A stretch of 64,000 nt of DNA from Closterium sp. NIES-65 (taxonomy: Eukaryota; Streptophyta; Zygnematophyceae; Desmidiales; Closteriaceae), in contig CANXME010002307.1 of NCBI GenBank assembly GCA_948144175.1, positions 2,315,001 to 2,379,000 of the forward strand. The letters are read 5' to 3'. Made by a program: the position numbers and the translations under genes. Every line of letters begins with the position of its first letter. The first letter of the stretch is position 1. The notes beneath the pieces were generated by a model that saw nothing but the letters and a program-made list of their open reading frames with translations, was not told the origin of the DNA and made no database searches. Shown piece after piece: positions 28,501-39,663 of the stretch.

Positions 28501-30405
28501 CTCAGCACCCCCAGACTCCGCACCCCCAGGCTCAGCACCCCCAAGCTCAGCACCCCCAGCAGCACCAGAGTCACCAGTGACCTCGACAGGCTCGACCGCG
28601 TCTACCTGGGACACACCTGAAGGGGCAGGAACTTGAGGGGGGAGGGGGGCTACCGGGGGGGGACATGGTACCAAGAAGAGCGGGGGTGGGGGAAGGGACG
28701 GAGTGCGGTAGGGGAAGAGGCGGTAGTAGGGTACCGACTCGTCGAACGTGACGTCCTGGGAGGACAGAACACGTCGAGAGGTGGGGTGGTAGAACTGCCA
28801 CCCAGGGGTGACGGGGGGGAACCCCAGGAAGACGCAGGGAGAAGCGCGAGGGGACAGTTTGTCCGCAGATAGGCCGCGGACAAACGCCCGAGATCCCCAG
28901 ACCCGGAACGCCGACGCATCGCCAACCTTCCTCGTCCACAGCAGGGCTGGGGAGGTCTCCGGCCTGGAGACCCTGGGGTGGAGGTTGATCTGATGCGCTG
29001 CGTACCTGACCGCAAACGGCCACATAAAATGGGGGGCAGCCGCATGCATCATGGACGTACGGGCGACGTCCATGACCATGCCAATGCGGCGCTCAGCAAT
29101 CCCATTTTGCTGCGGAGAGTCCGGAAGCGTGAAGGACTGGCGGATGCCTCGAGCCCGACAGTAGGCACGTAGAAGGGCAGAAGAGAACTCTCCGCCTCTG
29201 TCCGAGTGCAGACGCAACACAGGAAAGTCGGAGCCAAAGCTCTGCCTGAGCTGAAGACGAGCTGCGCGGATCCAGTCGATCAGCACCTCAGTGACCTCAC
29301 CCTTGCTGCGCAAGGGGAAGACTCTGGTGTAACACGAGTAGTCGTCAACAACGAGCAGGAAGTAGCGCTCCTGACCGTGTCCACGGACGCGGGCTGGGCC
29401 CCACACGTCCATGTGAAGCGTCTGCAACGAGGCCTCTGTCGGAGGAAACTGGGAGGAGTGAGGGGCAGCACGCTGGCGCCCCTCGACACAGGGGACACAG
29501 GCAGGGCCAGGGCCCTGAGGAAGGGGAGGGAGGGACCGGGGAAGACCAGACACAAGAAGACGGGAGGCCATACCTCTGAGCCGAAGCAGAGAGGGGTGGC
29601 CAAGGCGGTGGTGCCAGAGGAGGGTCTCGTGAGACAGACGACGACACGAACAGGGGGCAGACTCAGGGCCAGACCTGGACGCTGCAGCAAACACCTGACC
29701 AGATGAAGGGACCCCACCAGACTCAGTACCTGGAGGAGAAGCAGTGGTCAGTGTGTACAGGCTCGACCCCGGCCGACGTGTAAACGTAGCCAGGTGGCGA
29801 CCTGTGCTAGCCTCCGTGCAGTGTGTCACCCGCTGACGAGCAGGAGTGAACTGGTCGACACCCGCATCCTGTAGGTCAGCACCACTCACCAGGTTCGTCG
29901 AGAACGAGGGGAGGTAGAGACCAGACAGGGTGCCAGAGGGGGCCACCGGACACGGAAGGACCGTGGAGAAGCGAGACAGGACAGGCCCCCCAGAGGGGTC
30001 AGCCAGGGACACCGCAACCGGCCGACTCAGCGGCGTGAGAGTGGTGCGGTCCCGAAAGAAGGAGCGAGACGCTCCAGAGTCAAGGGTGAAGGTGTGAGAG
30101 GCCGAAGCCGACACAGTACCTGAGAGGGCAGACTCACCAGTACCTGAGAGCACAGACACACTGGCACCTAGAGCAGCAGCCTCACGAGTACCTGACGCAG
30201 CAGTTTCAATGCCCGAGTCGGGCGGGAAACACCGGTAACAGTCATCCTCATTACTACCAGTCACAGCATACATAGCAGAAAGAATAGCATCAAAGTCAAG
30301 ATCATAAATAGCTACACCAGCCCTAGACAGCTCCCCCCTGCGGGGGATCTCAGCGGCCTCCGGAAACTGCTAACGCCAGGCGTCGGTCAGGCGGCCAAAG
30401 CAGCG
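21292..30405. repeat. Large inverted repeat formed by Copia-2a and Copia-2b
   Basis: 21292-25534 (plus) and 26167-30405 (minus) cover the same gag-to-RNase H interval in opposite orientation, arms about 4.24 kb, loop 25535-26166 (about 630 bp). Similarity is very high by eye through RT and RNase H. Exact identity needs alignment. Confidence 0.85.
25531..30405 (-). pseudogene. Copia-2b gag-pol, both ends missing
   Basis: Minus-strand copy of the same family. From right to left: zinc-motif end of gag, protease DSGASRSFF, integrase, GGAEP linker (~28340-28570), RT with YVDDLVF (~26690), complete RNase H ending HLLTS, then about 190 bp of 3' UTR. Lesions: TAG 30370-30372 (CAG in sisters), a frameshift within the linker repeat, TAG at 27456-27458 and a TAA near 27350. 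Its 3' LTR is absent: the 3' UTR is cut just before the polypurine tract and joined to Copia-2a. Its 5' part is cut in gag and joined to Copia-3a through about 11 bp of unassigned sequence. Confidence 0.88.
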
Positions 30406-32098
30406 GCGGGCTGTGTGGGTGCATGTGCATGGCGCTCGTGCCTAAGCATCTTCAGCACAACAAGCTTGGTGCCAAGGCTGTGTGGGCCGTGCACTTGGGC
30501 ATGGCTCAAAACAGCAAGGGATGGCTTCTTCGGGACCCATTCACCGAGAAGTTCATGGTGAGCAGGGACTGCAAGTTCATGGAGAACTTCATGTACAAGG
30601 ATTGGAAGGCGGAGAATGAGGCGAAGTTAGGCGTGCGGTTTGGGGAGGTGAAGAGTTCCGGTTTGGAGCATGTGGAGCTGCCTTTGGAGTTGAGCAGCGG
30701 CAGCACTACTACAAGGCAATCTTCCCTTGTGAATGGGGGAGAGGAGGCCAATGATGCAGAGGAAGAAGAGGAGGAGGTGCAGCAAGTGAGCGAGCGTGCA
30801 CCGTCACTCCCTTCCTGCACTACGAGTGCTACACGGATTCGAGCCACACCGCAGCAACGCCAAGGCCTTCAAGTCCCTGCATCTGAGGAGGAAGGAAGGA
30901 AAACGAGGAGAGTTCAACCCTCTAATAGGCTGACCTATGATGCACCGAGAAAGCAGTGCAAGACAGCCCTGGCCGGAGCGGCAATGATGGTCGGAGACGA
31001 CGAGGAGAGTGACTACGAGGAGTGTGCCTTCGCGTTCTTCTCCCCGGTGGAGATGCCGGGAGAACCAGCAACTCTCAAGGAGGCTTTGGAGAGTAGTGGT
31101 GCTGAGGAGTGGAAGAAGGCCATGGAGAGTGACCTGAAGAGCATCGAGGAGACGACACGTTTGAATTGGTGGAGCTACCGGAGGGGCGTACGGCGATAAC
31201 GTCCAAGTGGCTCTTCAAAATCAAGTCGGATGCCAACGGCAAGATCAAGCACTACAAGTCTAGGCTTGTAGCCAAGGGGTACCAGCAGAAGGAGAAGGTG
31301 GACTTCAAGGAGCTGTTTGCTCTTGTGGTGAAGCCGACAACCCTGCGAACCCTATTCACGGGAGCCGCCATCAAAGGATGGGTGGTAAAGCAAATGGACA
31401 TCGTAACGGCATACCTTAACGGCATCCTTGAGGAGGAGATTTTTATGGCGCAGCCAGAGGGTTTTGATGATGGTAGTGGCAGAGTGTGGAAGCTGAAGAA
31501 GGCCCTCTATGCGCTGAAGCAGGCCCCTAGGCAATGGTACATGAAGCTGTGCGAAGTGTTGGAGAACTCCCTCAACAGCTGATCACTCCTTGTTCATGCT
31601 TGGCGAGGGGGAGCAGAGGAGCTTCATGGTGGTTTATGTGGATGACATTCTCATATTCTCACCCTCCTCTGACCTTGTGAAGGAGGTGATGCTGAAGCTG
31701 CAAGACAAGTTCAAGTGCAAGTCCCTTGGTGACGTGAACTTCTACCTTGGGCTCCACATCGAACGAGACGTGGAGAAGCGGAGCATGCGAGTGCACCAAC
31801 GGAAGTACCTGGAGGCGTTGGCTGCCAACTTCGGCCAGAGTGAAGGTCATGTGGCTACTCCGTTTCCTTCGGGGTTCAAGTGTGTGAAGGGGCCAGAGGA
31901 GGAGAGCGTTGGAGAAGAGGAGAGGCGCCATTTTCACTCGTTGGTGGGCAGCCTCATGTATGCGGCGGTAAACACCCGACCGGACGTCGCGTTTGCTACC
32001 GGGCAGCTGGCTAGGGTTGTGCAATGCCCTAATGAGGAGCGGGTAGCAGCTGGAATGAGGGTGGCCAAGTATCTTGGCCAAACACCGACCGTTGGGCT

Positions 32099-32228
32099 TG
32101 TGAATAATGAGGAATGAAAGAAGAGGGGGGGCACTAGCAGCAGTTGGCATACATCTAGGAAACCCTAATTGGGTTGTACTCGCTATAGAGTACCCCTTTG
32201 CAGGCTAGACAATTATAACATTCTGACA
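32099..32228 (-). repeat. 3' LTR of the non-autonomous element
   Basis: 130 bp, plus-strand ends tgtgaataa and attctgaca, followed by cacctccatagccaaag, the same polypurine-tract design as Copia-2c. Confidence 0.88.
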
Positions 32229-32699
32229 CACCTCCATAGCCAAAGTGGGGTGTAATCAGCACAATGAGCAAGCAGGCATAGAGCAGGAGTTCACAATAGC
32301 AAGCAAAGCTAGAGTTGATCACAGCGGGCAAGTGAGGAGGAGGAGGAACTGTGGAGGGAGAGAAGATGGGAGGCAACGACTGAAGCTGCAGAGGCACGGG
32401 CACAGGAGCGGCTGACTCAGTGGCTACCGAAGCAAGGGCGACGGACTACTGGAGTAACTGGCTCCGCGGCTATAGACGAGCGGCAGGAGCAACGGACCCA
32501 CTGGCGACTGGTGCAACAAGCTCATTGGCTACCGAAGCAAGGGCAACGGACTACAGGCGAAGCAGGCGACACGACAGCTACCTTCACACAACCTCCTCCA
32601 GCTGCCCCACACCCCTCGACACACACCCCTTGCTCAAACCCTAGTTCCACTCCCACAGCACCCCCCTTTCACACACCCCCTGCTGCACCCTAGGTTCAC

Positions 32700-33545
32700 T
32701 CACACCCCACCCCCTAGCACCACTCCGTAGACTCCCACACACCCACCCCCCTCAGCGGGTGCTGCAGCAGTGGGAGACAGAGGAGGAGGAGGAGCAGGGG
32801 AGACCGCACACCCGCCACCCCCTACTCGCCACCCCCAAACCCTAACACAGGGCAGGGCCGGGCGACGGGTAGGGAGGTTACGGGAGGGGGGGGGGGGGGG
32901 GGGGGGGGGGGTGGGGCGACGCGCGGCCTCCCAAGGCGCCAAAACAGGCGGCAGAAGGGGCGACGCTCGCCCCCCCCCCCCCCAGGTCGCCTCGACAGGC
33001 GACGGGAAAAGAGGGGGGGGGCGGTGCACGTGCCCCCGGTGCGCCGCGACTGGCGACGGAGCATGGCCGGGGCGGGGTCGGGGCAGGGTCAAGGCGGGGC
33101 CGAAAGGGGTGGCGACGGGGCCACAAGGGGCGGCGACGGGGCCGCTGGAGGCGGCGATGGGGCCGATAGGGGCGGCGACGGGGTCGCAAAAGGGCCGCGA
33201 GGGGCCTGGAAGGGCGGCGACGGGCCGCTAGGGGCGGCGACGGGGCCGCTGGAGGCGGCGACGGGGCCGATAGGGGCGGCGACAGGGCCGCGAAGGGGCT
33301 GCGAGGGGCTTGGAAGGGCGGCGACGGGCCGCTAGGGGCGGCGACGGGGCCGCGAGGGGGCCGCGAGGGGCCTGAAAGGTCGGCGACGGGGCCGTTAGGG
33401 GCGGCGACGGGGCCGCGAAGAGGCCGCGAGGGGCCTGGAAGGGCGGCAACGGGGCCGCGAAGGGGCCGCGAGGGGCCGAGAAGGGCGGCGACGGGGTCGC
33501 GAGGGGTGGCGGCGGGGCCGCTAAGGGTCGCGCGAGGGGCCGTGA
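32700..33545 (-). repeat. GC-rich leader repeats and homopolymer runs of the non-autonomous element
   Basis: Units of the type ggcgacggggccgc recur from about 33070 to 33540. A 26-base G run sits at 32886-32911 and a C run at about 32970-32983; both could form quadruplex or i-motif structures. The palindrome gggccc is at 33601-33606, about 32 nt past the 5' LTR. Confidence 0.8.
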
Positions 33546-33637
33546 GAGGGGCACGCCACGGGGCGTGCAGCACACAGAGTAGCAGCGGAAGCAGTTAGGT
33601 GGGCCCACAGGCCAGGAGCGTAGATGCTCTGATAGCA

Positions 33638-33767
33638 TGTGAAGAATGAGGAATGAAAGAAGAGGGGGGGCACTAGCAGCATTTGGCATACATATAGGAA
33701 ACCCTAATTGGGTTATACTCGCTATAGAGTGCCCCACTGCAAGCTAGACAATCATAACATTCTGACA
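33638..33767 (-). repeat. 5' LTR of the non-autonomous element
   Basis: 130 bp, matches 32099-32228 with about nine differences, which suggests an older insertion than Gypsy-1 or Copia-2c. Confidence 0.88.
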
Positions 33768-34332
33768 GGGCTGCAATACTTGACGGCGGCACAAAGGCGC
33801 CAAAAGGGTGTGGATGATGTTGAACCTGGGCGTTTGTTCCTCACCGCCTACGCGGATGCTTCATATGCATCAGAATCAGAGGACATGACAAGTGTCGGAG
33901 GGTTCATATGCTATGTTGGTGGAGGCCCAACAGCTTGGGAGAGCAAGAAGCAGGTTGACCAAACTTTGAGCTCCGTGGAGTCCGAGTACATGGCACTCTT
34001 CCGTGCTGTACAGGAGATTGTGTGGCAACGGCGTTTGTTGGCTGAATTGGGGGAGGAGCAGCAAGGACCTACCCCACTCAACTGTGACAGCCAGGGTGCC
34101 ATTGCTCTTGCTAAGAACTCTGTGCTGCATGGCCTCACAAAGCACATGAGGGTGAAGTGGCATTGGACGAAGAGCACGGTGGCCGCGGGTGAGGTTGAGT
34201 TGCACTATGTGAAGACGACGGGGCAGCCGTCTGAGGCTGGTGGAACAGCAGCATTGGAAGTGTTGCAAGCTGGCTGGGATGGCTCTGAACTAAGAGAGCA
34301 AGATCCTAAGACCGACAATCCGAGGGGGAGTT

Positions 34333-34415
34333 TGTTGGTGCAACCCTACGGTTTGCACTCGGCTTGTTGTCCGTGTGCGTGCATGCGTGTGTGCATGGAA
34401 TGGAATGAGTGCATG

Positions 34416-34461
<46 letters not shown>

Positions 34462-35187
34462 CATGCTTATAATAGTGTTTGAATGGTGGGTCATGATGTC
34501 GAGTGTGTGTGTCAAGTCAATAGCGAATTATCGCTAGTCGCGTGTAACGTGATCATTTTGTGTGTCCCGCGCGGTTTCTATTTTGTCGTGCGCGGTTTCT
34601 ACTTTGTCGCTTGTTGAACGTTCGGCGTGTCGCAGATGTGTGCAGCAGACCCATCAAGAACTCAAGGATGAGTTTGTGATGAAGAACCCGAGCCCTGGTG
34701 TCAACATTCAAGTGATCGCGAAGCTCGCCAAAAGGGTACACCTCAAGAAATTGAAGATAGTTACATTACTTTGTGTAGTGTAACATTTCACTTGGTGTAG
34801 GCCCTAGTGAAGGGTAGTTTCGAGACCCTTCGTGGTTGGGGACAGTGTGGCACTGTTCCACATCACTGTACCTTGGCTCTTGGGGTTTGTAGGAGCTGGG
34901 AGTCATTCCTAACTCGTAACTCTTCCTGACTCTTCCTATCTTGTGTTCTAAGACCATAGTGGCTGCCATAGTGCCGTTCGTTCAAACCAATGCTGTGTCG
35001 TCAATACTTGGTGAACTCGTGCGATCGCCTATTGTATGTGATGTTAAGATGCTCCAGATCCAAGTTGAATCAGGTCATTTGAAGCTGAGACCAGAACGCT
35101 ATGAACGTTTAAAGCCGCTGTTACGAAATCCGACAGTGCACTCTATCTTTCGTTTTATGCACATTGAAGCCTACTGTGACTATAACA
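34333..35187 (+). repeat. Copia-3a 3' LTR
   Basis: Begins TGTTGGTGCAACC after the purine tract and ends ACTATAACA, 855 bp. It is homologous to the 830-bp Copia-3b LTRs; the extra length is mostly an expanded AT microsatellite. Confidence 0.88.
34418..34460. repeat. AT microsatellite inside the Copia-3a LTR
   Basis: About 20 AT dinucleotides flanked by gcatgaa and ttcatgc, forming one perfect palindrome. The Copia-3b LTRs have only a few AT units at this spot. Confidence 0.95.
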
Positions 35188-36955
35188 CCAAAGGTGGTAA
35201 GGGCTGGGAGTGTGGCTGAGCAGTGTGATGAGGAAGAGATAGCACACTGCTACTGGGCAGCCATTCTTGAGCCCAAGACGCTAGCTGAGGCATTGAGCGG
35301 GCCCGATGCTGAAAAGTGGAAGCAGAGTGTGAAGGAGGAGTATGATTCTTTGCTGGAGAACGAGACGTGGGAGCTGTGTGAGCTGCCTCCTGGGAAGAAG
35401 GCCATTTCTTCCAAGCTAATCTTCAGGCACAAGTACGGACCTGATGGGGAGCTGACCCGCTACAAGTAAAGGATTGTGGCAAAGGGGTTTCAGCAGACAA
35501 AGGGGAAGGACTTTGACGAGATTTTTGCTCCTGTGGGGAAAGGCAGAACATTGCGAGTGTCATTTGCAATGGTAGCAAACCGTGGATGGCGGGTGAAGCA
35601 GATGGACATTACCACCGCCTTCCTCAATGGGATCATTTTGGAGGGGCTATACATGTTGCAGCTTGAGGGATTGGATGATGGGAGCGGCAGGGTGTGCAGG
35701 CTGAAGAAGGCCATCTATGGCCTGAAGCAGGCTCCTCGCGCATGGTACCACACGCTAGAGGAGACACTGCTGGCTGGGGGGTTCAAGAAGATTGAGTGTG
35801 ACCACAGCCTGTTCTTGCTGCAAGAGAAGGAGCATTTTCTCATGCTCCTGGTGTATGTGGACGACATCTTGCTTTTCTGTGAGTCGTGTGCAATGATTGA
35901 CCGTGTGGAGGAGATGCTGGAGATGCAGTTTAAGTGCTCCAAGATGGGGGATGTGAAATACTACATGGGGATGCATGTGGAGAGGGACCTTGATAAGGGA
36001 GTGTTGAGGTTGCACCAGAGGAAACACTGTGAGGGGCTGGCCGAGATGTATGGGCTGGAGGATGGAGGAAAGCCAGCAACACAACTGCCTTCGGGGTTCA
36101 CTGTGGAGCCCTGTGCTGATGAGGAGGTGGTGGGTGAGAGTGACAAAAAGCTGTTTCATTCCATGGTGGGGCACTCAATTATGTGGCTAACCACACGCGG
36201 CCTGACATTGCCTTTGCTACATCCAGGCTTGCCAGTGTGGTTCCACGCCCCAGTCATGAGCAGCTAGAAGCGGCCAAGACGTTGGCCCGCTTTGTGAGCG
36301 CTACAGCATCTGTGGGTTTGGAGTACAGTGCTGTGAGGCAAAGGCAGCAGTGGGGTTTGGAGTACAGTGCTGTGAGGCAAAGGCAGCATCTGTGGGTTTG
36401 GAGTACAGTGCTGTGAGCAAGGGGAAGATGCTCCTGACTTGCTACACTGACGCTAGCTTCAACTCTGTGAAGGCGGATGGCACCAGCATTGGAGGCTATG
36501 TGTGCCTGTTTGGAGGTGGTGCAGTGAGCTGGCGCAGCAAGAAGTAGAACGAGGTGGGGCAGTCCTCGTGTGAGACAAACTACATGGCCCTGCATCATGG
36601 GGCAAAGTAGGTAGTGTGGCTGAGGCGTTTGTTGGAGGAGATCGGAGTGTGCCAGAGGGAGCCGACTGAGATGTTCTGTGATAATGAGTCAGCAGTGAAG
36701 TTAGCCAAGAATGCTTGCCTTCATGGGCTGACGAAGAACATCAGGCCCAAGTGGCACTAGGTGAGGAGGCTCCTGGGCAAGGAGGTGCGGCTGGAGATTG
36801 TGAAGCCCCATCAGCAGGCGGCTGACATTCTCACCAAGCGCCTGGCTGAATCTGAGCATTGGAAGGGCATGAAGCTTGCTGGGAGGAGTGTGCATTGAGG
36901 GTGCATGATTGAGCTATGGCATGTGGGATGATGGTTGGCAGCCAGAGGGGGAGTT
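35188..36955 (+). pseudogene. Copia-4 RT-RNase H fragment
   Basis: A fourth Copia family, present only from the start of RT onward and directly abutting the Copia-3a LTR. Visible: the AEKWKQSVKEEYDSL lead-in, TAFLNG, YGLKQAPRAWY, YVDDILLF (~35855), and RNase H (CYTDASFNS, CDNESAVKLAKN, ADILTKRL). Lesions: TAA 35467-35469, a frameshift near 36170, a partial triplication at 36312-36415, TAG 36545-36547 (usually Gln in this motif), and two further TAGs before the end. It ends in TGA at 36897-36899, then a purine tract (agagggggagttt) and the LTR start at 36956. Confidence 0.85.
36312..36415 (+). repeat. Local triplication in Copia-4
   Basis: Three copies of a roughly 40-bp unit (gtttggagtacagtgctgtg...) with periods 39 and 41. 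The single-copy equivalent in other Copia proteins is the short stretch before the RNase H TDAS motif. Confidence 0.9.
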
Positions 36956-37890
36956 TGTTGTGTGATGCAATCATATGCATTCACGTCTGTCTGCCTCCCA
37001 TCATTTGTTCGTGCGTTGCATGCGTGGTGTGAGCGTGTGCAAGAATCTGTGTTTTGTCTGGTTTGGATTCTCTGAGTGTGTATGAATGTTATTTGGCTTG
37101 AGCAGATATCTGAAGTGCCTCCAGTGCTCAAGAGCTTTCCGACGAACCAAGAATCGTCGCGATCAGACCAAGAACGACGAAGTTATGTTCGTTCAAACTT
37201 TTGATTGGGATGCGACGACTTTGGGAAGTTGTGAAGTGACTCAATATGGGGTACAGACTTTTGGGGGTTGGGAAATTCGTCCCCATCACTGTAGATGCTG
37301 CCAAGTGGTTGGGAGAAACCAAATTGGGTTGGTAAGTGTGGCCAACTTGGTGAGGTGGATTGTGGAGGTTGGGAAAGTGACAAAAGTAAAAGTGGGGTTG
37401 CTATAGGGAGGGGATTTGATGTGCTTATGGGGTTTAGGGTTGGGTACTCCAAGGTTGGGGACTCCTTGGGGATCTTCCCTCCCGTCCTCCTCATCCCCTC
37501 CTGCCTGGTTTCTAGCTAGTCTTACTTTCTTGTATGAATCTTGTGAAACAATTGTGATTGAGTTAAGTTGCTATGGCAGCATACCCCCTAGTGTGCCGAA
37601 ATTCATAACTCAAGTTTTACTTCACCTATTGATACGATTCAAATTGGAAATTGTAGCCACGGAATAGGGCTATAGCATATCTGTATTTGGTGAAGTTTTA
37701 ACAGTGAACTCTTCGTCGACAACGTTTCTTGTGAAGTCGACAATTCTGTCCAGGATTCTAAGCCAACGATTTGAGAAATTTAGGCACCTTATCTTCGTAG
37801 ACTCCGTCCTTAGTCCCTAACACGGCCTGTGTTAGGCTCCACGTGAATGGCACGATACACTTCGCTTGACCCTTGTAGTGCCTGACCTCC
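36956..37890 (+). other. Copia-4 3' LTR start and unresolved flank
   Basis: TGTTGTGTGATGC after the polypurine tract marks the LTR start. I cannot place its end because no second copy is in the window. The stretch has no supported gene. It includes a near-perfect 21-bp inverted repeat (cctaacacggcctgtgttagg, 37817-37837). Confidence 0.5.
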
Positions 37891-37899
37891 TTTCCGTCG

Positions 37900-38937
37900 T
37901 CTGTAGACCCATCACCATTCGTTCGCCGTGGCTCGACCTCGTTCTTTGTCCTGGTCTACGTTAACGACCTGGTGTTTGCTACTCCCGACAGATACGCGCT
38001 GGCCTCCGTGAAGGAGGAACTGCAGAGGAGACACACTTGCACTGACCTTGGTGAGCTGCTGCACTACCTTGGCCTGCAGATCACTAGGGACAGGGCAGCT
38101 TGCACCATTATGCTGACTCAGTCGCATAGAGTCGAGCAGATCCTCATGCAGTTTTGCTTCCCGTTCTCTAAGGTACAGCTCACCCCTCTAGGTGTGGATC
38201 ATGGGCTCACGGCTCCACTTTCGGACAAGTCATTTAAGTCCAGTGGTCCATATCTAGAGCTGGTGGGTTGTCTCATGTACTTGATGACCTGTACTCGCCC
38301 CGACCTAGCTTACCCTCTTAGCGTCCTTGCGTGCTTTGTTGCGCCTGGGAGACACCGAACTTCTCACTGGTACGCTGCTAAGAGGGTGGCAAAGTATGTG
38401 GTGAGTACATTAGGCATGGGACTTGTCCTTGGAAAGAAGCAGCCAATTACACTCACAGGTTACTCTGACTCGTCGTGGGCCAACGACGCGGAGACGCGTT
38501 GGTCTACATAGGGGTACTCCTTTAGCCTTGGGGCAGGTGCTATTTTGTGGCGGTCGACTCGGGCGTCGTCCCTCGCCAGTTCCAGCTGTGACGCAGAGGT
38601 GTACGCTGCGGCCATGGCCGCTCAGGAGCTTCGCTAGCTGTCTTTCCTTCTCACCGACCTTGGTGAGCGGCCTCGCTCTCCAGCAGTCTTGTTCGCCGAC
38701 AACAAGTCTGCTGTCCTATTGTGTGAGGAGCCCCGACTGGTTGGGAAGGTGAAGCACATCTATCTTCGTTACTTCCTTTTGCGTGAGTTGCAACAGCGTG
38801 GCCAAGCACTTGCATCACATATGGTTTCTGAGGCCAACACTGCATATATCTTCACCAAGACGTTGCTGCCTTGTAACCACAAGCGTTTCTGCACCCAGCT
38901 TGGCCTTGTGCCAGCTCGTCCTCACTTGCTTACGTAG
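37900..38937 (+). pseudogene. Copia-2-related RT/RNase H fragment
   Basis: Diverged relative of the Copia-2 family covering RT from its active site to the end of RNase H. The active site reads YVND in place of YVDD, then TDLGELLHYLGLQITRDRA, RNase H SDSSWAND, SSCDAEVYA, ADNKSAV. In-frame TAGs: 38509-38511 (CAG in Copia-2 sisters) and 38635-38637 (TGG in sisters). One frame otherwise. It terminates at TAG after PARPHLLT. It is truncated upstream and joined to unresolved DNA. Confidence 0.85.
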
Positions 38938-39225
38938 AGATGCTTTGTCCTTCTTGTCTTGTACTCTTGCATCTCATTATATTTGCTATATACCTGCATG
39001 TGGACTGGCCTTGTGGCCCTTTTGCTTGCTCTCGGAGTGTGTGGTGACTTTGAGCTCCAGCCTAAGATTTGTCTTGTTCTTGTGGACTGGTCTTGTGACC
39101 CTTGCTTGTTCTTGCTGACTGGTCATGTGACCTTTGCTTGCTCTCACACTGTGTGTGTCCTTGAGACCCACCCTGAGATATGTGTTGTTTTTTCCACAGG
39201 ATTACTATCACCTAGACTATGGGGG

Positions 39226-39364
39226 TGTCTCAAAATATATTTTATATGTGCTGTTTAGGTTAGTCTATGTGTTACATTTCTACTTGCTTGCATGATTAGG
39301 GTTTGCTATATCTAAAATTGTTCTTCACATTTTCGATCACTTCATTGAGTTTCATATCATAACA
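39226..39364 (+). repeat. 3' LTR of the Copia-2-related fragment
   Basis: The purine tract actatgggggtg precedes TGTCTCAAAATATA, the same design as the Copia-2 3' junction. The end is placed at catatcataaca by comparison of length (about 139 bp); the right boundary is uncertain. Confidence 0.55.
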
Positions 39365-39663
39365 CGCCATGCTCTGTCCCAGGTGATGTGCAAGCCAAGA
39401 TAGCTCCGCAGCTCACCCAGGTCAGTGCAAGTGTGTCTCTCTTATAGCTCCGCCTTCACTAGGGCCAGTGCCTCAGTGTCAGCAGTAGCAAAAACCAAGT
39501 CGTCGACGTACATGAGGACGTAGAAAGGATGAAGTGTCTGTGCGCAGAAACAGCGAATGATCAGCCGTCGAGGGAGCGAAACCAAGAGTCGCAAGCGTAG
39601 TCCTCAGTGTGTCGTACCACTCACAGGGCGCCTTACGTAGACCATAGACTGGCCACCAGATGC
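39365..39663 (-). pseudogene. Copia-2 reverse transcriptase fragment
   Basis: About 300 bp of minus-strand RT (VYGLRKAPCEWYDTLRTTL, then LGFAPSTADHSLFLRTDTS, then a frameshifted YVDDLVF region). Both ends are abrupt: the LTR of the previous fragment on one side and a Copia-3 LTR fragment on the other. Confidence 0.8.

Larger units (their letters stand above)
32099..33767 (-). mobile_element. Non-autonomous LTR element with Copia-2-like LTRs
   Basis: 1.67 kb, flanked by a perfect 5-bp duplication gggct (32094-32098, 33768-33772). The 130-bp LTRs lie at 32099-32228 and 33638-33767, differing at roughly nine positions. Primer-binding site on the minus strand at 33637-33625 (TGCTATCAGAGCA). A polypurine tract is next to 32229. 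The LTR ends (TGTCAGAAT...TTCACA) and layout match Copia-2. The inside has no gag or pol: it is the GC-rich tandem leader plus low-complexity DNA. It must have used proteins of another element, most likely a Copia-2. Confidence 0.88.
30417..34332 (+). pseudogene. Copia-3a pol, 5'-truncated and interrupted
   Basis: The segment starts inside the integrase C-terminal region (MCMALVPKHL) and matches the intact Copia-3b polyprotein to the end of RNase H. RT keeps YVDDILIF (31635-31655). It is broken by a 1-nt deletion near 31150, a short deletion near 31555-31580, and the non-autonomous element at 32099-33767 that split a Gly-Leu-Gln-Tyr site. RNase H resumes at 33768 (YADASYAS, then SVESEYMAL). 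The 3' end carries a small deletion that removes the normal stop. A purine-rich tract (34318-34332) leads to the 3' LTR. Confidence 0.9.
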
